A stretch of DNA of 64,000 bases from Flaccisagitta enflata (taxonomy: Eukaryota; Chaetognatha; Sagittoidea; Aphragmophora), in the NCBI GenBank assembly GCA_965153355.1, contig OZ231127.1:59148001-59212000 (forward strand). The letters run 5' to 3'. Position 1 is the stretch's first letter. Each line of letters opens with the position of its first letter. Below the pieces are notes generated by a model. The model searched no databases. It saw nothing but the letters and a program-made list of their open reading frames with translations, and was not told where the DNA came from. Positions 1 to 14,400 of this stretch are shown one piece after another. The position numbers were made by a program, and so were the translations under genes.

Positions 1-97
1 GAAGAGAATGGCATTCAGAAAGAGGAGTTCCTCAATGGATATCCTACACCACATATACAACACCTGTGAATGTTTGTCGATACTCTTTCTTGCCAAG
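1..97 (+). CDS. Exon: discoidin-like module 1, start (partial)
   Basis: The reading frame begins at base 3 and includes a REWHS..GVPQWISY stretch and a Cys, ending in FLP-R. The donor is AAG|GTAAAT and the end is phase 2. It joins 240 to complete the Arg codon of the FLPR motif. The gene continues to the left of the window. Confidence 0.85.
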
Positions 98-3000
98 GTA
101 AATATATAGATTCCCAAAATAGTATTCTGAAAATTTGGAAAATGAGTACAATATAATTGCAATATAATATAATATAATATAATATAATTACAATATAATC
201 TTAAAAGGATTTAAATCATTGCAACCACTTTTCATCCAGGGTCGACAATTCAATGGGAAATGCACCAAATGACTGCCCAACATCATACACAATCCAAGGC
301 TCAAATAACAATGCATATTGGTATAACATTGCAGTTGTCACAAACCGTCAGGCATGTGAGCACAATCAGGAAATTTCCGGCCAACTGAATAACTTGAATG
401 AATTTCTCACATACAGAATCCTCATAAATGATGTTCCAGGTATGTTTGAAACCATGCAATTCATCTGTCAGACCTGTAATCATTGCCTTTGAATCATCAC
501 TATATCTTTACCCAACAATTCAGTAGTTTAAGGGTCTTGTAACTGCTTGCTCACATTGTTTTACGCTCCCTTTTTGGAGAACTGGAGTGATACACATGGT
601 AGAGGGGTGATGCTACATGGCTAAATTTTTCAAGTTTTTTGTTGATAAATAAATCCCAAATGAATTAACTCAATATTACTATGCAAATCATTGGTTCCCT
701 TTTGTGCACGCTCTTGAAACACACAGAGTCAGGGCCCCCTTTTGGGCAGCGGCCCCGAAGGGGTCGATGACCTATGCTTTCACACATATGGGGTATTTTC
801 TCCTCCTCCTCCTTCTCCTTCTCCGTCCCCCCCCCCGCCAACCCAAATCCTACTATGAGGCCAAAATTCCAGTCTCGAGGCCTAAATCCCAGCTTCAAGG
901 TCCAAATCCTTTCCTTGAGGCCAAAATCCCATCCTTGTGGCCTAAATCCCAGCCTCAAGCCCCAAATCCCAGTTTGAGGCCCAAATCGAAGCCTCGAGGC
1001 CCAAAACTCATCCTCAAGACCCAAATCCTATACTCAGGGCCCAAATCCCAGCCTGAAGGCTCTAATCCCAGCCTAAAGACCTAAATCCTAGCCTAAAGGC
1101 CAAAATCCCAGTCTTTAGGCCCGAATCCCCGCCTAAAATGCCGGCCCTAAGGCCCCAATCCCAACTGCTAGAAGGAGGAGAAAATTCCTCATATGTGTGA
1201 AAGCATAGGTCATCGACCCTTTCGGGGCCGCTGCCCTGCTCCCTCCCTCAACCTTAATCACAACCTACTTGGGCAGGGCACGGGTACCGCTGACCATCTG
1301 ACGCTTTTGCCACTATTTTCTAACTAGTCGCCCAAGGGCAATATGTGGTCAGCAATACCCGTTGCCCTGCTTTGCATGATTGTGAGTTGGAGCAGAGCAG
1401 CAGCGCTGAAGGGCACTAAGGATCCTGAGAACCGCCAGGATGATTTTTGGATAACTAAGTTTCTTTTTAGTTTGATATACTCCTCATATGTAGGAATCAA
1501 GATCCAATCAATAAAAATGATTTCTTGGAGCCATTTTTGAAAAAAATTGCAAAAATTGGTAATCTTTTATCCTATTTTACACACAAATTTACTGAGCAGG
1601 TAAAAAATATTTTTTGACAGCATATTTGAATTCCTGATGTTATTTCCTTTCATTTGATAGGTCACACTATATATTTTCATAAAGAAAAAAGTTTTTAATT
1701 TTTAAACCACTATTATTGATTTTGAACAGTAACTAAAAAATGAAAACTTTATTTTTCTATGAAGTATAAAGTGCGACCTATCAAATGAAAGGAAATTACA
1801 TCAGGAATTCAAATGTGCTGTCAAAAAATATTTTTTACTTGCTCAATAAATTCTGTGTGCAAAATGAGATGTAAAATTGTTAATTTTGGATTTTTTTCAA
1901 AAAGGGATCCTAGAAATATCTTTTAATTGTTGGATCCTGATTCCTGCATAGGAGGGCTGTACCAACCTGAAGAGAAACTTACAGTAATACAAAAATCGTC
2001 CTGGCCGTTCTCAGGATCCACAGTGAGGGGAGGAAGTCCTGCTGGACACAGGACTTTAGTTTGTCGGTACATCCATCTGGGTTGAGGTCTGATAGGGCAG
2101 ATTTGAGGCCTTTTAGCAGATTTGAGGGCCAATATGAGGGCTAATTTGATGGCAGTGAAGCCAGATTTGAGACCTAAGAGGGCGGATTTGAAGCCTCAAA
2201 GTGCTGATTAGGGGCTTGAGGCTGAGATTTTAGGTTAGAACAAAGATTTTAGGCCCAGGAGAGCACATTTCAGACTTGAGAGATCAGATTTCAGGCCTGA
2301 AAGGGCAGATTTCAGGCCTTAAAGAGCAGATTTCAGGTCTGAGAGGCCTAATGGTGGGATGATGAAATGATGGATAAACAAAGTGAAATCCCCGGGTTCT
2401 ACAGTACTACATCCTCTTTGAAGCCGCTGCACAAAAAGCTCTAGTTAGTCCAAAATTCTGGACAGGAAAACCTTTGATAACATTTGATAACCTTTGATAA
2501 TGTGGAAACTGGGGCATATTGTAAGAGCCATGTACCTGATGGTTTGTATGAACTTAAGGGTGTATAGTTGTTTTGAAAAAACTTAGGGTAGTGTGACAGA
2601 CCAATGGACGGACCAACAGACGGACTGACAAAGCGGGGTGTAGAGTCGCATAGCATGTGACTAAAAAAATATTCTACATGATAAACTCAAAAGAGATACA
2701 TTCATAATTGATATTGCAGGGCGTGGCGGTGAGGACAAATTCGTAGTTATACGTGGTATACAATTTTTTTCTGAGAGACCATTGGTTACAACACAAAGTA
2801 AGTTAAGGCTGATAATTTTGGCTTTGTAAATGATCAATACTTGGCAACCACCATTAAAGAAATGTTAAATTTGATAAAGAATCTTCACTCTTCTATTTGT
2901 CGCAGTTGACCAAGGCATAGATGGGAACAGAGAAACTTTTGGTTGTTGTGAAATATCACACTAGCCATCAACACATTTTACTGGTGTCTTTTACAAAGTT

Positions 3001-6000
3001 GTTAGATAAACTGTAAAAATGGAATATTTGTAAAATACCAGCCTCCACAGAACCGTCCACAGTGTCCACTCAATCCTCAATTGCGCCATCAACTGTGGCT
3101 CCATCAACTGTGGCTCCTACACCAAGCCCTAGATGTGACATAGATTCAAGAAATTATGGGATCAATGGAACAGCATTTGCAAGCACTTCACTTCCAACCA
3201 ATGATCCCATAAACGCATTCTCAGGTGACAAACTACAGCTTAACCCCACTCCTGCACCCGCCTGCAATACAAACTCTCTTGAAATCTGTCTGCTCATAAC
3301 CTGGCTTGCATCATATCTTGCTGGATGCATTGGACGTGGACTAGCTTATTGTTATGGAGTGGCAAGAACCTTTTTTCCATTAATCAAATTAGACAATATT
3401 GTTCCATTTGTCAAACAGTGGGATAACCCATTGGGCTTTTGTCATTTTAACTGCACATGTGCAAATGATGGTAAGTTTTCCTCCTAATGCGCTCCAAATT
3501 CATGTGCTTGATCTAGGCCGCCAAATCAAGAGTTGAAAGATTTGCAACCGAGTACACTTCTATGAATTGAGTTTTAGGAAAAAAGTCATGAAATTTTCAA
3601 TGAATATTAGTAACATGTGACGGTTTTTGCCTTTCAAAGCTCAGATCATAGCACAAAAAAGGTGAGGGAAAATAAATTTTGAAAGAAAACCCATTTTTTG
3701 ATTAAGATCAATTTTTCCCCATTTCCTTAGGTAGGTCACGGTGTACAGGAACAGCAAATTTTGGTTTCATTTTAGTTTTTGCTTGTGACATAGGTTTATG
3801 ATCAAAAAATATTATCAAGATTTTAGTTGGATATTTTTTAAATAATGTATAAGGAGTTTTAACAATGTTTTTAAACCCAGTTTACTGACTATGGCCTCAT
3901 AACAATCAGAAATTAAAATTGAATATTTGAATTCCTGAGAAAAATGGTGAACAAAATTTTAAAACCTTGTTGAATGAAATTAAATCACGACCTCAAAAAA
4001 GAAAATTTTGCATTTCTAAGAACATGGCCCTTATCTTATGTGTTTTTAAAAAAAAGCTATTTTTTTGGAAATGCAAATTTTTTTATTTTCATGCAATGAT
4101 ATAATTTTACCTAACAGGAGTCAGATGACAAAGTATAATTTTCTACAAAAAATCTTTTTTTCTACCTTTTTTCAAAACTTTTTGTACATCAAGTCTGTAT
4201 TTTAGTGATTATCGATGCAAAAATTTCTTGTTCAACATTTAAAAAATGTTTTTTCAATAAAAAAAATTATAAAAAGATAATATTAAAAATATCTAAAAAA
4301 TTGTAATGACGCATGAAATTTCTTCTTCCCGTACACTGCGTTGTAGGAGTTGTTTTCATCTGCTTGAAATTGCTTTGCATTTCAACAAAAACTCAAGGAT
4401 TTATTTTTGATGACAAATGTTTACTTACGTATCATCTATCTGCAGCATATTCTGAGAAAAAAACAGCACCTTCCAAAAAAAAGGTAAAAAAAACAATTTT
4501 GCTTAAAAAATGGATGTTTTTTCAATATTTTGTTTTCCCCTCACCTTTTCTATACTATAAACTGACCTTTGACACGAAAAAAACCGTCACATAATACCAA
4601 TATTCACTGAAAATTTCATGAGTTTTTAGTTGCGGAAACGCGGCTCTACACCTTGCTGTGTCGGTTGGTAGGTCAGTCCATCGGTCCGTCCATCCGTTTC
4701 TCACATTTTTGAATTCTGAGTGGTTTTCGCATTACTGCCCCTGCCTAACCATCCACGCCTGGATTGCTGTGTATCCGGCCTTGTTTCCTAGTGCCTTAGG
4801 AGCTATAAAGGTTTTGCATTTTACAGTCTGATCCAAAGACGGTGTATCTAGACGTAGACATAACAGAACAAGAGCTAAACATGGTGAAATCTGCCATTTA
4901 TTATCAGTATTTATTTTTGAGTGTCTTGTAGTTGACAAGGTATAAGGATTTCTTGCAGTATGATTTTTTTCAAAACCTATTCTAAGAAACACTCATCTAA
5001 GCATCCACTGGTTAGCTCTTGAGCTCTAGATTATCTTATGGATTTTGTGGGGACTGGCCCAACTCTTTGACCAAAATTACCAAAATGGCACAAAATTGAC
5101 TTTCAGAAACTGCTTCTAGGGTCATACCCTGCTTTCAATATTGAGTGTTACCAGCAAAACCTTTATTGCGTCTAAAGTATATATTTTGGGAAATTCAGGT
5201 ACAGTATGTTTTTTCTCGTTTGTAAAATTCTATGACGACCTTACTCAAAAAGTAGTTGATATAATTGATTTCCTTAAAATATACCTGGAAGGTATAGTTA
5301 ATGCATTTTATTATATATAAATGCAAGGATTTTTTTACAAAAATTTGATCCTTTGAACATATCATCTGAGCAAGATGTCATCATATCCAAACTGTTTATT
5401 TGCAAAACCATGGCAAATGAACTGTCACCCTTTAAATTGCTCTCATTTCTAAATGGTTTGAGCTACTGACACCAGAATGGTCTCAGATGGAAGGTTTTTT
5501 GAAGTTGTTTTTTGGAAAGTTTTAGTTGAAATGCTCTTTGATATCTTAAAGTGTTGTGTGAACAATGAATAAACTCTTGATCCGAATTTTGATAAAGAAA
5601 CAAATTTTCTTCATGCCAAATGGGGTTCTATTGAAAAAAAAGTTTTTCTCATTGTATTTCTTAAAAATATTGTAAATAGGCTTTAATTTGAGACCAATCT
5701 GGTATCTGTATCTCAATTCATTGAGAAATAAAAGCATCGTAAACAAGTTGAAACAAAAACCCAAAATAATGGCTTTTCTGCTGTTTTTGATCAACATTTC
5801 TTCCTGTGATATGAGGTTCACATTTTTGTCAAAAAGTCCAGGGAGCTACACATCATAAAATGCATCTCTCATACCCCCCAGGAACTTTTTTCAGAAGTCA
5901 ATTACCTCTACTACTTATTGAGTTACGTCGTCATAGAATTTTACAAAGGTGGAAAAACATACTGTAGGATTTGCCAAAAAGCATACAACCTACCATTTGT

Positions 6001-9000
6001 TCATGCAAAATTTCAAAGGACTGGCTCAAGCCGTTTGGCTTCCACATGATTTTGAATAAAAATGAGATGAACCCCATTAGAGGATTTTTTAAAAAATTGA
6101 TTAACTGACACTGTGACATTGAATCATTGTCATTTCTTAACAAATCAAGCAAAAATGGTCAGATTTGTCTTGAAAGAAGGATATTAGTCTCAGTTTATGT
6201 ACAGTACCTTCCGAGCAAACTCGGCTAAAACTGGAGGATTAATTTGTGTTACTTTAATTTCATTTCCCAAACTTAATTTTTTGTATCTAACTTAATTAAA
6301 GATACTAATTCCTTGAATATTTTGGCTTCAAAAAATAATCATGAAATGCATGAAGAATCAGAATTGAGTGTTCTAACCCCATTGATTGGCAGAAAATTTA
6401 TCTCAGACATACAAGCCAGCAGTCAGACATTTCAGATTTATAGCCATTTTAAGTTTTTAAGACAATTGTCTCAAAATAATTTAGGACAATTGTCCTTAAA
6501 AACTTTAAATGGCTATAAATCTTAAATAGTTGTCTGACTGAGCTGTAGACTAGAAAAATTTTCTGCTAATCCAATCTTGGTAAGAACACTAATTCAATGC
6601 ACTTTGATTTCATGAGTTATTTTTTTTCACAGCCAAATATGTTCAAGGAATTAAATATTTTTTAAATAAGTTAGATACAAAAAATTAAGTTTGGGAAATG
6701 AAATTAAAGTAACAAAAATTAATCCTCCAGTTTTAGCCGGGTTTGCTCGGAAAGTACTGTATCTCTGTAGAAAAAGACCAAATCATTGAAATCTATGTGG
6801 AAAATCTGGGTTTTCCTTTTAATTTTTGAAGTTTGAGCAGGTTTCAAATAACTGTATTTCAGCACCAAAATTCTTATAGAATGGTCAAAAGCTAAAATGA
6901 TATAAATTAAGTGTCAATTATTGACTATACATGACTTATTTGGTCATTCCAGCTCATGATGCACAAAATTCATAAGGGTTCATACATATAAAATAGCTCA
7001 AAAATGTGTTTTTTTTTTGCAAATTTTGCTCAAATTTCAAAATCATGTGGACGATAAACCGCTAGACTCAGCATGACGAAATTTTGCATGAAATAATGGT
7101 AAGTTATGTGCTTTCAGACAAAACCAACCAGATTTTCTAAAAATAAATACTTTAGACGCAATAAAGGTTTTGCTGGTAACACTCGATATTGAAAGCAGGG
7201 TATGAGTATGAGTATACTTTTGAGTATGAGTATATTTTTCAAGAATAAGAGCATCAAAGAATCCTAATTGGTCACCAGTTTCATCAATAACAGTCAATTC
7301 AAAACCAAGATATGTCAAAAGACCCAGGTCTGTCAAAATATCCCACAGACGGCAAAATGACCAGGCGTGTATAATGTTGAGTATTCCCCCCCCCCCGGTG
7401 GGGGGGGGAATAAAATCAAATGGTTTGGAGACGGGGAAGAAAATCAAAAGCTTGAAAAAAAAAAAAGAAAATTTTTGAAGATTTAACACTTTTGGCAGTA
7501 CCAAAAGGTAAAATGTAATTACTACAACACAATTTAACACTATTAAAACCTAAAATATACTGTTTTATAGCTTTGAGGGTAAAAAAAATCAATGATTTTG
7601 TAACGCAACGTGACGCGTCGCGGGGAAGAAAATCAAATGCAGGGGGGGGAATAAAATCAAATGCCACTCAACATTATACACCCCTGAAAATGACCCTGCA
7701 AAAATCCCTAGTTTCATTGGTTGTAGGAAGTAAATAAATTCTAAAACCGACCAGAAACATGTTGGTGCTAGTTAAAGAAAGAGTTAGACAGCTTTCTTCC
7801 TTCGTAGCTTAACTTGCTCATACGGGGAAAACATACCATCAAGTATGCAAAGAATGTCAGCCCCTCAGTCTTAGTTGGTCCAGTTGGCAGATATTCAAAT
7901 TGTGGAAAGGCGAGAGGCGGCGCCTCTCGGAAATGTTTGAAATCTCTAAAAGTTCTTATACAGAAAACCCTTATGCCTCTTGGAAGCTTGGAAGAATTCT
8001 AACACCTGCCAGCTGGCCTAGTCGTTTCAAAGGCGAGGGGAGGGGGGGGGGGGGCAATCAACTACATCTCATTTGTGCCCCTAACAAAACAATACTGCGA
8101 TTTATTGTGGCAGGTGAAAGGAGGGAGTGGGGAAGTCAGCAAGGAATGCCACAACACATTGGATACACTCGACAAAATGCTGCTATCATTTGCAGCTTAT
8201 CATTTTTACCCCGAATGGACAACAGGTATTTAAAGATGACAGATGCAGTTCCTTTGTAAATATTACAGGATATCAAAAGCAAATTGGACTTCCAACAATT
8301 CAACCAGCATACATATTCCACCAGCTGATTTCAATAACTGAATATTTACTATGCACTTTGCAGCTTGGGAAATGTTCCGAGAGATTGTCCAAAAGACTAC
8401 AATGTTGAAGCATCAAATGACAACTTTACATCAGATGTTACAATTTTGAAAGAAGTGCGTGATGCACCCGACTGTGCTCCAGATGTTATTGTTACAGTTA
8501 CATTTGAAAACAGGCTACCCTTCAATTCTTACAGGTAACAGTTGACGGTAAACAAGCCCATCATGCTTTGTTTTACAGTAACTGACAACTGCACGCATAC
8601 CCACTCCTTTCCTTCCTTCCTTCATATCTTCCTTCCTACCTTCCTTTCTTCCTTTCCTTACTGTATACCCTCACTTCCTTTTCTCCTTCCCTCCAAGGTT
8701 GCGCGATATGTATTGATACAATATCGATACAATATTGATACAAAATTGATACAATATCGATACAACATCAATACAATATCATGCCCAAAATACACCAAAT
8801 GTACTTAAAAACTACCAAAAATATCCAAAAATACCTAAAAATATCCAAAAATACCCGAGCACTCAAAATTACCCTTATGCACCAGAAGTACCTAGAGTAA
8901 TTCAAGTACCCTGAAGTACCCCAAAATGTGACGGATGGACTGACCAACCGACACAGCAAGGTGTAGCGTTGCATACACGCGACTAAAATTTTAAAAACGC

Positions 9001-11369
9001 AATTCTATTTTCTTTAATCAAAAAAATTTCAGGGGTGTATATAGTTGCACGACCTTTGATTTCTTTCCCCCCTGGTCTTTTGATTTTCTTCCCCCCCGCG
9101 TCAAACTACATATGATTTTCTTCCCCATACACCCCCTATAAAGTAATACATTGGTTAAAGTAGTATAAAATAAAGTCATACCAAAATACTACATTTTAGT
9201 TGTGCCAAAAGAGTAAAATCATCTATATTTCAATTTTTCTACCCTTTGCTTTCTTTCCCCATTTCCAAATCCTGATTTTATTTCCCCCTCCTGCCGGGGG
9301 GTGGGGGGAAACATGAAACTAAACACAGGCCTGAAAAATTTTCTTATTTCTGAATGGGCAGTTACGAGAAAGTTAGGGCACCACTAGGCCTTCAGATGGC
9401 TGGGGTTTAGTTTGATGCAGGGTGAAATAAAACTTCTGGAAAAAAAAAATTTTCAAGTTTGGACTTTCTTTTTTCTCTTATGGATATTCTGTACCACCAT
9501 CTTGGCCATAAATGTCAACAAAGCTTCATAGTGTCATAAGTTAAGTTATTATAATTGCAATGAGTTTTTTTTTCAAAGTTCGCATCTTCGGAAATCTATG
9601 AAATGAGACCAAGCTGGTTCCTGTATCTTTATTCATTAAACAAGGCCGGATACACTTTGAAATTGAAAAAACAAGGCCAAGTTATGGCCAATAAGTGCAT
9701 CTCACTTAAGAATTTGCGAATCGAGGTTTTGAATGAATGAATGAATGAATGAATGAATGAAGGAAAATGAATTTGGTAAGGCATGAGAGATGATAGGAAT
9801 GAAGAAATATGTCAGAATCAGAAACACGTTTGCCTTACCGACCAACCAACAGACGGACTTAACCTCTTATAGTAGTGCAAGGGCGCACTTAAAAAAAGTC
9901 ATTAGATAAATTGATCTATATAAAAAAATGAAAAAGATAAAAAGAGCAAAAATAGTTTTAAAACTTGGGCAATTAAGAAGGCAACTCTACACACTGTCAG
10001 TCCATCCCTCCATCTTACATTCTCTAATTACTGCCCCTGCCCAACCACCTGCAAATGGTTTGTCATGTGCGCAACCTGGTTTTCAATAAATTGTAAAAGG
10101 TATAGTTTTATCTTATTTTAATGTTTTTTATCATAACAAGTTTGCTTGAAAATGAGAGCAATTTTCAAAAACAGACAGCAATCGATGTAATTACTGGAAT
10201 AACAGCAGGGCAATGCAAATAGCCATTATTGAAGCTAGTATACCCTATTGGTCAGGATTCTAGTTAGAGAAAATCTCAATTTTAAGGGTTTTGAAAAAAA
10301 AAGATGGACACATCACAGTTTTTTGCACAGGGGACCTAAAAAGGCTGTAGAACACGATTCTGATATTCATTTTGACCTAACTTGAGCCAAAAAAATTAGA
10401 AACGTTTTTTAATGAAAAAAATTGTGTTTTTTGCTATAAAAAGACTATTTGTTTCATATTTTTGGGTTAATTATAAATGATATTGATGTATTTTGATAAT
10501 TTGCACTGTGCTGATTCAATTTATGGTGTTCCTACACAATTTTTGCTATTTTTGAAAGTTTGCACTTGATCTCATTTGCATATTGCGGTTTCGCGTTTTT
10601 CGCCTATAACAGGCATGTTTTTTTTGAGTACATCAATGAAATTCATACAGATAGCATATCTTACCCTTAGAAACTGTTCCAAAACATCAGTCTTTAGAAT
10701 TTTTCATTTTTGAGGATTCTGATGCAAATTTTAAAGCTCGCAGACCTATTCAAAATTGTTCTAGGTTCACTCTAGTATCAATTGCTATTGGTACTTTAAG
10801 TTTCTGTTAAAAAAAAGTCTGAAATGTTTCATTCTACACCATTTTTAAAAGAAAAATAGCTGTTTTTAACACAAAAAACCGTTTCTAATTTTTTTGGCTC
10901 AAGTTAGGTCAAAATGAATATCAGAATCGTGTTCTACAGCCTTTTTAGGTCCTCTGTGCAAAAATCTGTGAGGTGTCCATTTTTTATATTTTCTTTAAGC
11001 TTTTGGCAACCAGGAATCCTGACCACTATCGAGCTTCTTTTAATTCAATTCTTGACAAAGTCCATCATCTGTAAAGTGTTGATCCCAATTCACTTCATCA
11101 ACCAGAATCCATGTCATAGACGTGAATGGAAGAGCAGATGGGAACAAATTTGTGGTGATTCGTGATCTTCGACTATTTGGCTCATTACCAATCTCCTGTG
11201 ATGGAACAGACAATTTGGCGACAGAGGGACAGGCCACAGCATCATCGTAAGTGGCAGAGGGGCTAGCGACTAGATATATAAATGGCAGGTAGGCTGGTGG
11301 GCAGGAGCTGCAACACTGGTGGCCACAGCTCAAGGGGAAAAAACTATTGGAAAACAAGGCAACTGAAGA

Positions 11370-11425
<56 letters not shown>

Positions 11426-14400
11426 TACTTGTTCTTAGGTTCTGTCTTTACAAGGGGTTTTAAGATGTGCAAACGCACCTCTGTGCCTGGTCAATTCTGG
11501 CTGGGGCTGGTGCGCCTAATGGCATAATTGATACAAGAGACATTTGACACAAGAGCCCATGAAACCACTTTGTAATGGATGGACTGAGAGGGATGGAATA
11601 ACTTTACAGACCAAAAAGTGGCTTTAGACATGTGGCAGGCTCTTAGGTTCTCTTATCTGGAGGGGTTTTTAGATAAATTAAAGTACCTCTCTGCCCGATC
11701 GTGTCCAACTGGGGCTGGAATGCTTTAGCATACTGGACTTTCTTTTTTTAACTTATTCTTTCCCATTTTAGGGCACTAAATGGAGCAGAAGCCACCAACG
11801 GATTTTTGGGACCAGATACGGAGTGGAATAGTGCAGATGGAATGCCTCAAAGCATTACATACAGAATGAGAGAGGCTAGAGTTGTATGCAGAATAACTTT
11901 CCTGCCAAGAAGAGACAACTCTATGGGAAATGTTCCCCGGGACTGTCCAAGAAACTTTGGGATTGAGGGATCAAATGACGGATCATCATTTGTCCTGATA
12001 AAACGGGTCGAGGGTAAATACTTAAGAAAATTTAAAAATCCTGCATGAATTTTAACTATTACTTTTCCTTAAGTTTATACTTAATAATTCCTTAAGTTAA
12101 TACTTAATAATTACTACTATCTTCACAAAAAAAAATCTTTCCAATTCGAAAATGAGCGTGTTTGTTGACTAGTTAAAGATTACCAGTTGATCGCAAGGCA
12201 ATCAATATTAAGTGTGTGCATCCCCTGACTGAATCACGGCCACCATTTTTTCAGGTAGCGATTACTTGAGCTTCTTCAGGTACTCATTCCGAAAAAGATT
12301 CCATCTTTTCAACAGGCTGTTACTGAACTGAATCAAAGGTTTTTCTCATTGGGAATAGAAATTTAAGAATTTGACTTTACAAAAAGCTGAATATTGAAAG
12401 TTCTATTTTTGTAATTGTGCTAACTCCAAATTCGTCTGTCTACCAGAATAAACCAAATCGGATTATGCATGTCAAGTAGGTGAGCCAGTATCATTTCGTC
12501 CTTGCATTGTTATTGTCAGAATATTGATGATCTTGGAAATGATCATTCAAGATCTCTAATGCTTAGTGATGCTGTCCCAAACCATTCACGCCATTTTCTT
12601 GATCTGCTCTTTTTCTATGTTTATACTTATAGCTCTAAAGAGACTCATTGAATCAGGGAAAAATAGGTGACATAAATGAAGCCCTTCAAATTTGCAAGCG
12701 GTCTACGCAAACCGCATCTGTCTAGCTCAATTCGTTCAGAAGTAATTAAGAAAAGTGTGAAGTGATATCATTTGAAGATTGTGTGGAATGGCAAAGGCAA
12801 AATTCAAATATTTCATTCAAAGTTGAATAACTTTTGAACGCGTTGAGTTAAAGAGATGCAGTTTGCGCATACTGCTTGCAAATTTGCAGAGCTTTCATTT
12901 CGTCACCAAATTTTTTAGGATTGGTCCAAAATAACCAGAGATATATGTTAATATGTGTGGAAAGATTTTATTTGTGAAGATAGTATTTGACATATTTTTG
13001 ACCAATAATAATCCATTATTGGTAAAAAGGCAGATGTAAAGAAGTTTAATGTGACAAATAGTTAGGAAACCATAGTCTGGAGTCGCGGACCAGCAATTAA
13101 ATGCAGTCTCAGTTAATCCATAGGTATTGGTCTGTCCATTTGTCAGTCCATCATTGTGCCGGAGCATGAAAGTGAAAAGGTATGTTTCAGATGCTGCAGT
13201 TGCGCTTGAGTGTGGAGGGGGAGACAGGTTGCCCCAGCATACCCATCTGTGACAATAACATAGCCTTGCGTTTCCTGTTGCCTTTGAAGGTCTCCCTGCG
13301 TGCGTTGAGGGCCAACAAATTGAAACCCTTCTTAACAATGAGGATGCTTACTTATACTATAGAATATTGGTGGAGACTGTTCCTGGACGGTCGGATGGTA
13401 GACAATTTGTAGTTCTTCGTGACATCAAAATGTTTGGAAGGTCTACAACAACGCCTTCTACAGGTTATTCTCAGTCATCTTAAAAATTTATGAAATTTAA
13501 GAATGATACAATAACACAACTGAAACTTAATTTTGTCAAATAATGTCCGATTGGACATGCTTTTAAAGATTTGCCTTTGGCTTTAAGGATACAAGTTTTA
13601 ATTAGATCTTTTTATCCAGTGGCGGCAGCTTGTACCTGAGCATTGTGGTTAAATGCCCAAAACTCACTCGGGTGCAGGTCTCAATCTGATGACCAGAAAC
13701 TATAAATATATGGATATTGTGAATTTGGGAAGAATATCTGAGTTTTTCTAAATATGGAAAAAGTACTTTTTCCCCTTCATGAAGACTATCATCACACAAT
13801 ATAAAAAAGGAAACAGCTGTTTTATCAGATATTTCTTATAACAACATGACTTATTAATATTTTTCTTGTAAGAAATGGAAAAAAGTGTCAATAAATGAAG
13901 CCAATGTCACAAATCTCACAGATTTCATCAATTATTTTTGAATTTCTGACAAAAAGGAAAATAGGGTGTCAAAGTTTGTATTGACTAAATTCTCTAAAAA
14001 ACATGAAGGGACTTTTTTAAAATTTTCATCATTTGCAGTACAGCAAATCAATCCAAACCATAGATAATTTAAAAGATATTCAAAAGAGCTTTCATTTGCC
14101 ACCAATCTCACATTTTTTTTCATTTAGACACAGAGAAGGAAAGACAGAAAAGTTTGGATTTTCAAGTTAGAAAAGGTGCATTATCAATATGTACCCGTTT
14201 AACTTTAAACAAACAAATATCATTTCCAAACAAGTAAAGCTAGGATGCTGGGATTGGTCTAGACTAAAGATCTTTTGAAAATCTTTCAAACGGGCACTGA
14301 TTTTGTTTAAACTTTTTTTTTTGAGTAAGGACAAAGTTTATAAGAACATGAGGCTGAAATTTTGCTGAAAATTAAGGACATTTTAAGGACAAAGCCCAGC

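Noticed and set aside
3225-3487. Continuation of exon 3042-3224 to the stop at 3485
   Set aside because: The downstream residues do not match the discoidin-like module, while splicing at 3224 joins in phase to a clear module exon at 8114.
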